From Prevotella sp. UBA1378 (GTDB lineage Bacteria > Bacteroidota > Bacteroidia > Bacteroidales > Bacteroidaceae), in NCBI GenBank assembly GCA_002305505.1, contig DBRC01000064.1:1-13430 (forward strand): a stretch of 13,430 nt of DNA. Direction: 5' to 3'. Position 1 is the stretch's first letter. Every line of letters begins with the position of its first letter. Positions 1 through 7,771 of this stretch are shown piece by piece. The notes under the pieces are model-generated. The model ran no database searches, was not told where the DNA came from, and was given only the letters and a program-made list of their open reading frames with translations. The translations under genes were made by a program, and so were the position numbers.

Positions 1-72
1 CTTGTAGTCCTGCTACAAGGTGCTTGTAACGATGCTACAAGGTGCTTGTAGCAGGACTACAAGGTGCTTGTA
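1..72. repeat. 22-bp-period array of near-palindromic 15-mers (composite repeat copy 1, part A)
   Basis: The 15-mer TACAAGGTGCTTGTA occurs at 14-28, 36-50 and 58-72, exactly 22 bp apart. The end of a fourth unit (CTTGTA) is at 1-6, so the array probably continues left of the window. Each unit has 6-bp complementary arms around GTG. The 7-nt spacers (7-13 GTCCTGC, 29-35 ACGATGC, 51-57 GCAGGAC) vary but all end in C; the first and third are reverse complements, so 1-19 and 45-63 form a perfect 19-bp inverted repeat. The array is followed by CGATTTC and then part B. The same arrangement recurs at 9380-9446. It resembles a REP-like intergenic family; its function is unknown. Confidence 0.9.
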
Positions 73-82
73 CGATTTCAAT

Positions 83-167
83 CCGTTAACCTGTTAATCC
101 GTTAACCTGTTAATCCGTTAACCTGTTAATCCGTTAACCTGTTAATCCGTTAACCTGTTAATCCGTT
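83..167. repeat. GTTAAC-rich 16-bp tandem repeat (composite repeat copy 1, part B)
   Basis: Five uninterrupted copies of CCGTTAACCTGTTAAT start at 83, 99, 115, 131 and 147, and a sixth starts at 163 but breaks off after CCGTT. Each 16-mer is two related 8-mers, CCGTTAAC and CTGTTAAT, so the underlying unit is about 8 bp with pattern CYGTTAAY. The copies are identical, which points to recent slippage or gene conversion, and copy number may vary between strains. A shorter array of the same 8-mers follows the second composite copy at 9423-9446. No open reading frame uses this stretch. Confidence 0.9.
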
Positions 168-330
168 CCCCTTTTTATACGGGGGCAGATGGCGTGAAGC
201 ATACCAAGACGGCGCATGGAATGACACCCAAGGAATACGGAAATTGCAGCCCTAAAGCAAGCCAAGGATAACGGGCGGATAATGGGACGGTCAAGAAAAA
301 TACCCTGTCTCATAATAATTTATGCTAAAA
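168..330. other. Intergenic stretch with no recognised feature
   Basis: Between the tandem repeat and the first promoter I see no convincing gene, RNA or mobile-element end. CCCC at 168-171 and GGGG at 181-184 could pair across a T-rich loop, but the stem is too short to call a terminator. ATG codons near 189 and 219 meet stops almost at once. The end of the upstream gene must lie outside the window. Confidence 0.5.
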
Positions 331-363
331 TTTGTATTTTCTCGGATATTATGTTTACCTTTG
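331..363 (+). promoter_or_regulatory. Bacteroidota-type promoter of the protease-SusCD operon
   Basis: TTTG at 331-334 is followed after 21 bp by TACCTTTG at 356-363. This is an exact match to the Bacteroidota primary sigma consensus, TTTG then 19-21 bp then TAnnTTTG. Transcription would start near 369-370, about 146 nt before the metalloprotease start codon. It is the only good promoter I see ahead of the four closely spaced genes that follow. Confidence 0.7.
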
Positions 364-369
364 CTGACA

Positions 370-515
370 TCTAATAAGCCCTGTCGGGAAACCAGCCTGA
401 ACGGCTGAGCAGAAGTGATTTCCGGCTATTTCATATTCTGGGGCACGGTTGATTTCCGGGATACGGCAAGGATAGTATATAAAGGAGTAAAAAGTTTTAG
501 ATTGAATAGTGATTG
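370..515 (+). promoter_or_regulatory. Long 5' leader of the protease-SusCD operon
   Basis: This is the predicted untranslated leader, about 146 nt. It holds a small hairpin at 393-407 (CAGCC, loop TGAAC, GGCTG) and a 10-bp direct repeat TGATTTCCGG at 416-425 and 450-459. GGAAA at 387-391 could pair with TTTCC in either repeat copy. AAAGGAG at 481-487 resembles a ribosome binding site but lies 28 nt before the start codon, too far to serve it. I could not match the leader to the cobalamin, TPP or SAM riboswitch cores. A regulatory role is possible but unproven. Confidence 0.35.
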
Positions 516-3059
516 ATGGATAAGAGAGCGCATCTTCCGGTTTTAGTTGCCGGGATAGTTTGTTTGTTGTGTTTCGCACCTTTAGCGGCCAATGCAGGCG
601 TTAACGGTTTTTTATTCGGGAAAAAGAAGGAAAAGAAAGAAACAGCAGCTCCCCCCTCGCAATATAAGAAACTGACGGGCCGGGATTCTGTAGAGATGAA
701 AGGCCTGCTGAACGTTATCACCAAGGGCGACACCATCCTGCTCGAGCTCCCCGTCAAATACATGGGCCGCGGGTTTTTAGTGACCAACAAGCTTCAGCGC
801 GTACCGAAGGAGCTGAACGAGGCCGGCGTCAACAAAGGCATCAACTACGAGAACCAGATGATACGCTTCGAGTGGGACCGCAAGGCAAAGATCGTATTCG
901 TGCGCCAGCAACACCTCACTCCCGAAGTACCCCTGCATGCCGCTATGGCAGCATCGGTCAGCGATAATTACATCGACCCGCTGATAGCCTCGCTGAAGGT
1001 GGAGGCTGTAAGCGCCGACTCGTCGACCGTGGTATTTAAAGTGAACGACCTGTTCAATGGCAGGAAAAACTGCCTGAACGATGTGTTCAACCTTATCAAC
1101 TTAGGGACATCGGCCGATTCCGACTTGTCGCGCATTCTCAGCGTAAAGTCGTATGCCAATAGTGTCGTGGCCCTCTCCGAACTGACAACCGTAGTGCATG
1201 AAGGGAGGTCGAAGGCCAACGTGACCGTAGTGGTGAGTTCGGCCATCACGCTGCTGCCCGATGTCCCGATGCGCCGCCGTGAAGAAAACTGGCGGGTGGG
1301 TTATTTCACCACTACCCGCATGCAGTTCGACGACAAGCAACAGGCCGTGAAGAAAACCAACTACATTACCCGCTGGAGGCTGGAGCCGTCGGACACGGCC
1401 GCCTACATGCGGGGCGAACTGGTAGAGCCGGTCAAGCCGATAGTGTTTTATGTAGACCGCGCCGTGCCGGCCCATTTGCGCCCTTATATAAAGAAAGGTA
1501 TAACCGACTGGAACGCGGCGTTCGAGAAAGCCGGTTTCAAGGATGCCGTGCAGGCCTTCGACTTTACCGACAGCCTGGAGACCGAGGGCAACGACATGGA
1601 ATACTCCGTGCTCACTTACGACGCCTCGGAAAAAGCCAATGCCATGGGGCCTTCCGTGCTCGACCCGCGCACCGGCGAAATCCTCGAAGCCGACATCATC
1701 TGGTGGCACAATGTACAGTCGCTCATCCGCGAGTGGATTATGGTACAGACAAGCGCCGTCGACCCGCGTGCCCGCCAGCTGGAACTGCCGGAGGAGCTGA
1801 TTGGCGATGCCGTTCGCTTTGTGGCTTGCCACGAGGTGGGCCACTCGCTCGGATTACGCCATAACATGATGGCATCCGCTGCTTACCCTACCGACTCGCT
1901 CCGCTCGGCAACGTTCACCACGAAAATGGGCGGCACCTCGGCTTCCATCATGGATTACGCACGCTTCAACTATATCGCCCAGCCCGGCGACGGCGTCAAG
2001 GTAATGTCGCCCAATATCGGGCCTTACGACCTCATGGCCATCGAGTGGGGGTACCGCTGGTATCCGGAGGGCACCCACGAGGAGAAGATGCTGGACGACT
2101 TCCTGCAGGCCCACAGCGGTAAGATGTACCGCTACAGCGAGGCACAACCGCAGCGGTCGGCCATCGACCCGCGGGCGTTGAGCGAGGACCTGGGCGACGA
2201 CCCCATCCTGTCGGCACGTTACGGCATAGCCAACTTGAAACGGACGCTGCCGCATATCGTCGACTGGACAAGGACCGGCGAGCCGGGGCAAGATTACGAC
2301 AAGGCTTCACAGTTCTATTCGGGCATCATCTACCAATGGAGCCTCTACCTTTATCATGTGATGGCCAATATCGGGGGCATGTATCTGGAGCGGCCCTCTA
2401 TCGACGATGGCCGGCCGGCATACATCTTCGTAGAGAAAGAACGCCAGCGCCAAGCCGTCCAGTTCCTGCTCGACGAGGTGCTGTGCTATCCCCGGTGGCT
2501 GTTCGACGCTACCGTATCACGGCAGATCTACCTGTACCGCAACACCCCGACGGGTGTTTTGGAGCAGTCGCCCGGTTATATGCTGAAAAACCAACAGAAC
2601 TACGTGCTTTGGGACTTGCTCGCCAACGAACGCATCGTCAGGATGTACGAAAACGAGATGCAGAACGGGAACAAGGCCTTTACTGCCGTCGACATGATGG
2701 ACATGCTGCACCGTGGCATCTTCCGCAAGACCATAGAGGGGCAGACGCCCGACGTGATGGACCGCAGCCTGCAAAAGAGCTTTGTCGACGCGCTCATTAC
2801 AGCGGCAGCCGAAAGCGAGGGGGTGAAGATAAACAAGGCCTTGACTGCCGGGGCCGGTCTCTCGTCGGGGCAGCGCCAGGTGGAGCTGACCAGCAAGCAA
2901 GTGAGCCGCAACAGCGATGCCCTCAGCTTGAAGCGGGGCGAGCTGATACGGGTGATGAACCTCTTGAAGAGCCGTCGCGGCAGCGGCAACGTATCGGCGC
3001 GCATGCACTACGAAGACATGATTTTGCGCATACAAACGGCTTTGGGACTAAGCAAGTAG
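516..3059 (+). CDS. Secreted zinc metalloprotease, metzincin type (DUF5117/DUF5118/DUF4953 family)
   Basis: Predicted exported zinc endopeptidase of 847 residues, normal for this Bacteroidota family. A signal peptide (residues 1-27, ending A-N-A) precedes a Lys-rich stretch, a DUF5118-like segment (about 40-90) and a DUF5117-like region (about 90-300). The catalytic domain carries HEVGHSLGLRH: His439, His443 and His449 should bind zinc and Glu440 act as the general base. SIMDY, with Met479, fits the metzincin Met-turn 30 residues later. The start is ATG at 516; a TTG at 513 is also in frame, but a TGA at 510-512 blocks anything further upstream. There is no lipobox, so it is probably periplasmic or secreted. 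It is first in the operon, 40 bp ahead of SusC, suggesting it makes peptides for that transporter. The substrate is unknown. The fold and class are secure; the role is inferred. Confidence 0.92.
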   Translation: MDKRAHLPVLVAGIVCLLCFAPLAANAGVNGFLFGKKKEKKETAAPPSQYKKLTGRDSVEMKGLLNVITKGDTILLELPVKYMGRGFLVTNKLQRVPKELNEAGVNKGINYENQMIRFEWDRKAKIVFVRQQHLTPEVPLHAAMAASVSDNYIDPLIASLKVEAVSADSSTVVFKVNDLFNGRKNCLNDVFNLINLGTSADSDLSRILSVKSYANSVVALSELTTVVHEGRSKANVTVVVSSAITLLPDVPMRRREENWRVGYFTTTRMQFDDKQQAVKKTNYITRWRLEPSDTAAYMRGELVEPVKPIVFYVDRAVPAHLRPYIKKGITDWNAAFEKAGFKDAVQAFDFTDSLETEGNDMEYSVLTYDASEKANAMGPSVLDPRTGEILEADIIWWHNVQSLIREWIMVQTSAVDPRARQLELPEELIGDAVRFVACHEVGHSLGLRHNMMASAAYPTDSLRSATFTTKMGGTSASIMDYARFNYIAQPGDGVKVMSPNIGPYDLMAIEWGYRWYPEGTHEEKMLDDFLQAHSGKMYRYSEAQPQRSAIDPRALSEDLGDDPILSARYGIANLKRTLPHIVDWTRTGEPGQDYDKASQFYSGIIYQWSLYLYHVMANIGGMYLERPSIDDGRPAYIFVEKERQRQAVQFLLDEVLCYPRWLFDATVSRQIYLYRNTPTGVLEQSPGYMLKNQQNYVLWDLLANERIVRMYENEMQNGNKAFTAVDMMDMLHRGIFRKTIEGQTPDVMDRSLQKSFVDALITAAAESEGVKINKALTAGAGLSSGQRQVELTSKQVSRNSDALSLKRGELIRVMNLLKSRRGSGNVSARMHYEDMILRIQTALGLSK

Positions 3060-3099
3060 CATGGATGAACATTTTTTATAACAAAACCCTGAATACGAC

Positions 3100-6000
3100 A
3101 TGAAGAAATTCTATATCTTCCTTATCCTACTGGCGGCTGCCGCGACGGCTGCTGCCCAGGAAAGGGTCATCAACGGAATCGTGATGGACGGCGAGTTGGA
3201 GAACGAACCGCTGATAGGCGCGACCGTCTCTATCGGCGACGGGAAAGGAGGCATGGGCACCGTGACCGACTATACCGGGAAGTTCTCCTTGAAAGTGCCT
3301 GCCGGCACCCGGCAAATAGCTGTAAGCTACGTAGGCTACAACACCAAGGTTGTCGACCTCAAGCCCGGCATCAACGACTACCGTGTCACCCTGTCCTCTT
3401 GGTCGAAAGAGATCGGCGAAGTCGTCGTTACTGGCTACCAGAAGATCGACCGCCGCAAGCTGACGGCCGCCGTTTCCACGCTCGACGTGTCGGACGAGAC
3501 GGTGGGGGCAGTCAAGAACATCGACCAAGCGCTGGCCGGACAGATTGCCGGTCTGTCGGCCGTCACTTCGAGCGGTGCTCCCGGTGCCCCGGTGAAAATA
3601 AGGATCCGCGGTATTGCCTCCATCAACGGAACCCAGGAGCCCCTTTGGGTGCTCGACGGCATCCCAATGGAGGGAACGGACATCCCTGCCATCGATGACC
3701 TGAACGACATCGACGACATCTACCAGACGTCGATAGCAGGCATCAACCCGTCCGACATCGAGAACATCACCGTACTGAAAGACGCTGCCGCCACGGCCAT
3801 CTACGGCGCCCGCGCCGCCAACGGCGTCATCGTGATAACCACCAAGCGCGGAAAGGAAGGGCGGCCCATCGTTAATTTCTCGACAAAGCTGACATATAGC
3901 CCGAAGACAAGCATCGACCGGCTGAACCTGCTGAATGCCGACGAGAAGGTGGGCCTGGAGCTTGCTTTGCTCGGCTCCGCCTATACTTACCGCAACCACA
4001 AAGGCGGAGTGGCCAATATCCTTGATGCGCTGGGCGAGTACAACGCGTTCGCCGGCGGCGGATGGAGCGCGCTCTCGCAGGAGGCACAGACGGCCATCAA
4101 CAACCTGCGCACCATCAATACCGACTGGAACGACATCCTGTTCCAGCCGGTATTCAACCAAGAGTATAACGCCAGCGTATCGGGCGGTACGCAGCGCTCC
4201 AGCTATTATGCCTCCGTGGGCTATTACGACGAGCAAGGCACGGTGAAGGGCGTGGAGAACAACCGCTACAACATTACGCTCAAAGGCGACTACCGAATCA
4301 ACAAAATACTGAAGCTCGGGGCATCGGTCTTTGCCAACCAGCGCGAACAGAAAAGTTATCTTACCGACACGGGGGGATTCACCAACCCTGTGTACTACTC
4401 GCGCATGGCCAATCCCTATTTCCAGCCTTTCGACGGGAACGGCAACTACATTTACGACACCAACGTACAGGGCCGCGAGTCGTCGGCTCCCGACTTCAAT
4501 ATCTTCGAGGAGCGCGCCAATACGTCGAACAAGCGCAAAGACCGCTCGTTCGTGGCTATCTTCGACGGCGAACTGAAATTTACCCCGCGCCTCAAACTCA
4601 CCTCGCAGTTGGGCATACAGTACGACACGTATACCCTCAGGAAGTATGCCGGCCACAACAGCTATGCCATGCGGAAGGAAAAGGAGGCGGCTACCTACAT
4701 GATGGCCGACGGGACACAGTCGACCATATTCCCCGAAGGCGGAACGAACAAGGTAACCAGCTACAACAGCCTGCAATGGCTGTGGAAGGCCATGCTCGAG
4801 TGGAGCCGCCGCTTCAATGAAATCCACGACGTGGAGCTGATGGGCGGTACGGAAGTGCGCCACACCGAGTCGGAGTCGGTCTACTCCGCAGCTTACGGCT
4901 ACGATGCCCGCACGCTGACCACGCAGCCCGTCATCTTCCCATCCGAGAACGTGGCCGAACAGTATCCGCTGTACCGCGAGGCCCATACGGAGAATGCATA
5001 TGTGTCGTGGTACGCCACGGGCTCGTATACGCTGCTGTACCGCTACACCCTCGGTGCAAGCGTCCGTTTCGACGGCAGCGATGTGTTCGGCGTGGCCAAG
5101 AAATACCGTTACCTGCCTCTCTACTCTGTCAGCGGCCTTTGGCGGGTAACCGAGGAAAAGTGGATGAAGCCCGCAACGTGGCTCAGCCACCTTGCGGTGC
5201 GCGGCTCCTATGGCTTGCAGGGAAACATCGACAAGAACACCTCGCCCTACCTCATCGGTACGTTCGACAAGACCACGATATTGCCCGGGACGGTTGAGAC
5301 CGTCATCGCGGCCGAGACAGCACCCAACCCCGACTTGAAATGGGAAAAGACCAGCAACGTAAACGCCGGTATCGACGCCGCTTTCCTCAAGGACCGTATC
5401 CGCCTGTCGGTCGACTATTACCACCGCAAGAGTACCGACCTGATCGGCATGCGCATGCTGCCGCTCGAAACGGGGTTCTCATCGACCACCATCAACTGGG
5501 CCAGCATGGAGAACAACGGGTGGGAAATAGCCATACACACGCGGAACATCTCGGGCAAGGACTTCAGCTGGAACACCAGCCTGAACCTCGGGTTCAACTC
5601 CAACAAGATACTCAACGAGTCGGTGGCCGAGAACTCCACATACCCCAGCCGTGAGGGGTATCCCGTAGGTGCCGTCTTCGCATATAAGACGGCCGGGCTC
5701 GACAGCGAGGGCTATCCGCTCTTCGCCGCAGCCGACGGGACAGCCGTTACCGCCGAGGAATTCCTCAAGCTCAACCGTTACGGGGCCAGTACGCTGACAG
5801 CGGCCGAGCAGCGTGCACAGTATACCTACATGGGTACCACCGACCCGAAATGCTCGGGCGGCCTCATCAACAGCGTAGAGTACAAGGGCTGGCAGCTCAG
5901 CGCCAACCTGATATTCAACCTCGGCATGAAAGTAAGGGTGCAGCCCTCCTATTCGCCCACTTATTACGACCGCGGGCTGAACACCAACCGCGACATCCTG

Positions 6001-6354
6001 GACCGGTGGACGCCGGAGAACCCAGATGCCGGGTTCCCCACGCTCATGGCCTCCGGGACGGGCCGCACGGCGGAATACACCCGCTACTCGGAGTACAACA
6101 CCTTCAGCATGCTCGATATCTGGGTGCGCAACAGCAACTACTGCCGGCTGCAGAGCCTGCGGCTGGGCTATAAGCTGCCTGCGAGGTGGCTCAACAGGCT
6201 CGGCGTCAGCAGCGCATCGGTATCGCTCGAGGGCCGCAACCTCTTTGTTATAGCCAGCAATTACGACAACTACCTCGACCCCGAGACCATGGGCAACCCC
6301 TATGCCCAGCCCATCATGAAGAGCTATGTCTTCGGGCTCAACATCAATTTCTAA
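3100..6354 (+). CDS. SusC/RagA-family TonB-dependent outer-membrane transporter
   Basis: This 1084-residue barrel should import a ligand across the outer membrane using TonB-ExbBD energy. A signal peptide (about 1-19) is followed by a carboxypeptidase-regulatory-like domain (about 22-100, with the motifs LIGATV, TDYTGKFSL and YVGY) and a TonB-box-like EVVVTGY at 107-113. The plug then carries the SusC signature VLDGIPM and, further on, LKDAAATAIYGARAANGVI. The rest is the 22-strand barrel, and the protein ends in NINF, a typical terminal Phe. Length is typical for the family. SusD follows after only 12 bp. Sequence alone cannot tell a glycan transporter from a RagA-like peptide transporter. 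The adjacent protease, and the lack of any carbohydrate enzyme, favour peptides, but this is inference. A promoter directly in front is not apparent, so it is probably cotranscribed with the protease. Confidence 0.95.
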   Translation: MKKFYIFLILLAAAATAAAQERVINGIVMDGELENEPLIGATVSIGDGKGGMGTVTDYTGKFSLKVPAGTRQIAVSYVGYNTKVVDLKPGINDYRVTLSSWSKEIGEVVVTGYQKIDRRKLTAAVSTLDVSDETVGAVKNIDQALAGQIAGLSAVTSSGAPGAPVKIRIRGIASINGTQEPLWVLDGIPMEGTDIPAIDDLNDIDDIYQTSIAGINPSDIENITVLKDAAATAIYGARAANGVIVITTKRGKEGRPIVNFSTKLTYSPKTSIDRLNLLNADEKVGLELALLGSAYTYRNHKGGVANILDALGEYNAFAGGGWSALSQEAQTAINNLRTINTDWNDILFQPVFNQEYNASVSGGTQRSSYYASVGYYDEQGTVKGVENNRYNITLKGDYRINKILKLGASVFANQREQKSYLTDTGGFTNPVYYSRMANPYFQPFDGNGNYIYDTNVQGRESSAPDFNIFEERANTSNKRKDRSFVAIFDGELKFTPRLKLTSQLGIQYDTYTLRKYAGHNSYAMRKEKEAATYMMADGTQSTIFPEGGTNKVTSYNSLQWLWKAMLEWSRRFNEIHDVELMGGTEVRHTESESVYSAAYGYDARTLTTQPVIFPSENVAEQYPLYREAHTENAYVSWYATGSYTLLYRYTLGASVRFDGSDVFGVAKKYRYLPLYSVSGLWRVTEEKWMKPATWLSHLAVRGSYGLQGNIDKNTSPYLIGTFDKTTILPGTVETVIAAETAPNPDLKWEKTSNVNAGIDAAFLKDRIRLSVDYYHRKSTDLIGMRMLPLETGFSSTTINWASMENNGWEIAIHTRNISGKDFSWNTSLNLGFNSNKILNESVAENSTYPSREGYPVGAVFAYKTAGLDSEGYPLFAAADGTAVTAEEFLKLNRYGASTLTAAEQRAQYTYMGTTDPKCSGGLINSVEYKGWQLSANLIFNLGMKVRVQPSYSPTYYDRGLNTNRDILDRWTPENPDAGFPTLMASGTGRTAEYTRYSEYNTFSMLDIWVRNSNYCRLQSLRLGYKLPARWLNRLGVSSASVSLEGRNLFVIASNYDNYLDPETMGNPYAQPIMKSYVFGLNINF

Positions 6355-6366
6355 CCGGTTACAGCA

Positions 6367-7716
6367 ATGAAAGTAAAAAACAGCATAATATGGATAGCCG
6401 CCCTGATGCCGGCTATATTCGGCAGTTGCGACCGCTTCCTCGACATTACGCCGACGGGGAAGGTCATCGCCGAGACCGGCGAGGAATACCGGGCACTGCT
6501 CACCTACGAGTACAAGTATTTCCCGAAAGACCGCGGACTGGCCACCCTGCGCAGCGACGAGATGAACCTGAGCAAGGCCTATACCTCCGACTTGGACTAC
6601 AGCACTTACTTCGACCTCTGGCGATGGAACGACGATGCACCCTCAACGACCACCACCTACTTCGGGTGGCGCCGCTATTACCATGCCATCTACATTGCCA
6701 ACTACGTGATTCAGCACAAGGACGAAATCACCGGGGCCACCGCCGGCGAGGTGCGGCAAATGGTGGGCGAGGCGTACATGATGCGCGCTTATTGCCATTT
6801 CCTGCTGGCCAATCTCTATGCCCAGCCCTACACCCACTGCCAGCCGGCTGAAACCCGCGGCATACCGGTGCTGCTCGAGGCGGATGTCAACGCCGTCCCG
6901 CGCAGCAGCAGCCTGAAGGCGGTATTCGAGCAGGTGCTGGCCGACATCACCGAAGCGCAGGAATACCTGAACGTGGAAACATGGGAGGAGGGCTACAACT
7001 ACCGCTTCAACACCGTTTCGGCCGAAGCGCTCAGAGCGCGTGTATGCCTGTATATGGGCGACTGGGCGGGGGCCTTGTCTGCTTCGGAGGCTGTCATCGG
7101 GAAGCATGGAACCCTCGAAGACCTCACCGGCTCAAGCTATACGCTGCCCAACAGCTATAAATCGGCCGAGAGCATCGTGGCCCTCGAACAGATTATGCCG
7201 GCTGATTACACCGCCATCGGCCGCCCGTCGGCTTCGTTGCTCGCCCTCTACCGCACGGGCGACCAGCGCAAGGGCAAATTCTACAAGCGTGTCACCTCCA
7301 GCGTGAGCACCCTCGTGAAAGGAGGCAGCGAGGAGTTCAACTGCTCGTTCCGCTCGGCCGAGTATTACCTGACGGCTGCTGAGGCTGCTGCCCGGCAGAA
7401 CGACAGGGAAACGGCCATCACCTACCTCTCGGCATTGATGGCCAAACGGTACGATGCCGCCAACTATGCGCTCGTGCTGGCCCAAGTGCGGGGCATGACG
7501 GCCGGGCAGCTCGTGCAGGAAATCATGGACGAGCGCTGCCGCGAACTGGCATTCGAGGGGCACCGGTGGTTCGACTTGCGCCGTACCACGATGCCTTCCC
7601 TCCGAAAGACGTACGACGGCGAGACCTTCGCGCTCGACACGCTCGACAGCCGGTATACGCTGCGCTTCCCCTCCGAGGCCGTCGAGGCCAACCCGGGAAT
7701 AGAACTGTGGCCATAG
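6367..7716 (+). CDS. SusD/RagB-family surface lipoprotein
   Basis: Substrate-binding lid of the SusCD complex, 449 residues, somewhat short for a family often over 500. The signal ends in a lipobox (IFGSC, Cys21), and CDRFLDITP is the usual SusD beginning, with acidic residues after the Cys compatible with surface export. The N-terminal SusD-like region covers about 22-200 and the body is helical and TPR-like. Near the C-terminus ERCRELAFEGHRWFDLRR (from residue 389) is the most conserved SusD motif. The protein ends with the common pattern of Pro and Asn-Pro (FPSEAVEANPGIELWP). It follows SusC by 12 bp, as expected for a stoichiometric partner. The short length could mean fewer insertions around the binding site, as might suit a peptide ligand, but this is speculation. 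Confidence 0.94.
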   Translation: MKVKNSIIWIAALMPAIFGSCDRFLDITPTGKVIAETGEEYRALLTYEYKYFPKDRGLATLRSDEMNLSKAYTSDLDYSTYFDLWRWNDDAPSTTTTYFGWRRYYHAIYIANYVIQHKDEITGATAGEVRQMVGEAYMMRAYCHFLLANLYAQPYTHCQPAETRGIPVLLEADVNAVPRSSSLKAVFEQVLADITEAQEYLNVETWEEGYNYRFNTVSAEALRARVCLYMGDWAGALSASEAVIGKHGTLEDLTGSSYTLPNSYKSAESIVALEQIMPADYTAIGRPSASLLALYRTGDQRKGKFYKRVTSSVSTLVKGGSEEFNCSFRSAEYYLTAAEAAARQNDRETAITYLSALMAKRYDAANYALVLAQVRGMTAGQLVQEIMDERCRELAFEGHRWFDLRRTTMPSLRKTYDGETFALDTLDSRYTLRFPSEAVEANPGIELWP

Positions 7717-7723
7717 CAAATCC

Positions 7724-7736
7724 GGGGCACTGCCCC
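7724..7736 (+). other. Small GC hairpin between SusD and the propeller gene
   Basis: GGGGC at 7724-7728 pairs with GCCCC at 7732-7736 around a 3-nt loop, 8 bp after the SusD stop codon. It is followed by A/T-rich sequence without a T-tract, so it is a poor intrinsic terminator. It might stabilise the upstream mRNA end or reduce expression of the next gene. No clear TAnnTTTG promoter lies between it and the start at 7772. Confidence 0.3.
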
Positions 7737-7771
7737 ATTATCAATAGTTATTATTTAAAGACAATAAGGTT

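Noticed and set aside
1..167. CRISPR array
   Set aside because: The repeats are 15 bp with 7-nt spacers and then a spacer-free tandem repeat; CRISPR repeats and spacers are each much longer, and no cas gene is present.
1..167. Plasmid-type replication origin with iterons
   Set aside because: The tandem repeats look iteron-like, but no replication initiator gene is nearby, the context is chromosomal, and a second copy follows the operon at 9380-9446.
168..184. Terminator formed by CCCC and GGGG
   Set aside because: The stem is only four base pairs around a nine-base loop with no T-tract after it.
277..375. Small open frame of about 30 codons before the protease gene
   Set aside because: It runs through the predicted promoter at 331-363, has no ribosome binding site and no recognisable product.
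370..515. Cobalamin, TPP or SAM riboswitch in the leader
   Set aside because: GGGAA and CTGA-like words occur, but the ordered conserved cores of these classes are not present.
3127..5424. 765-codon open frame antisense to the SusC gene
   Set aside because: It is wholly opposite a gene with clear SusC motifs and has an odd Val/Gly/Arg/His-rich composition without domain motifs. Long antisense frames are expected in GC-rich coding DNA.
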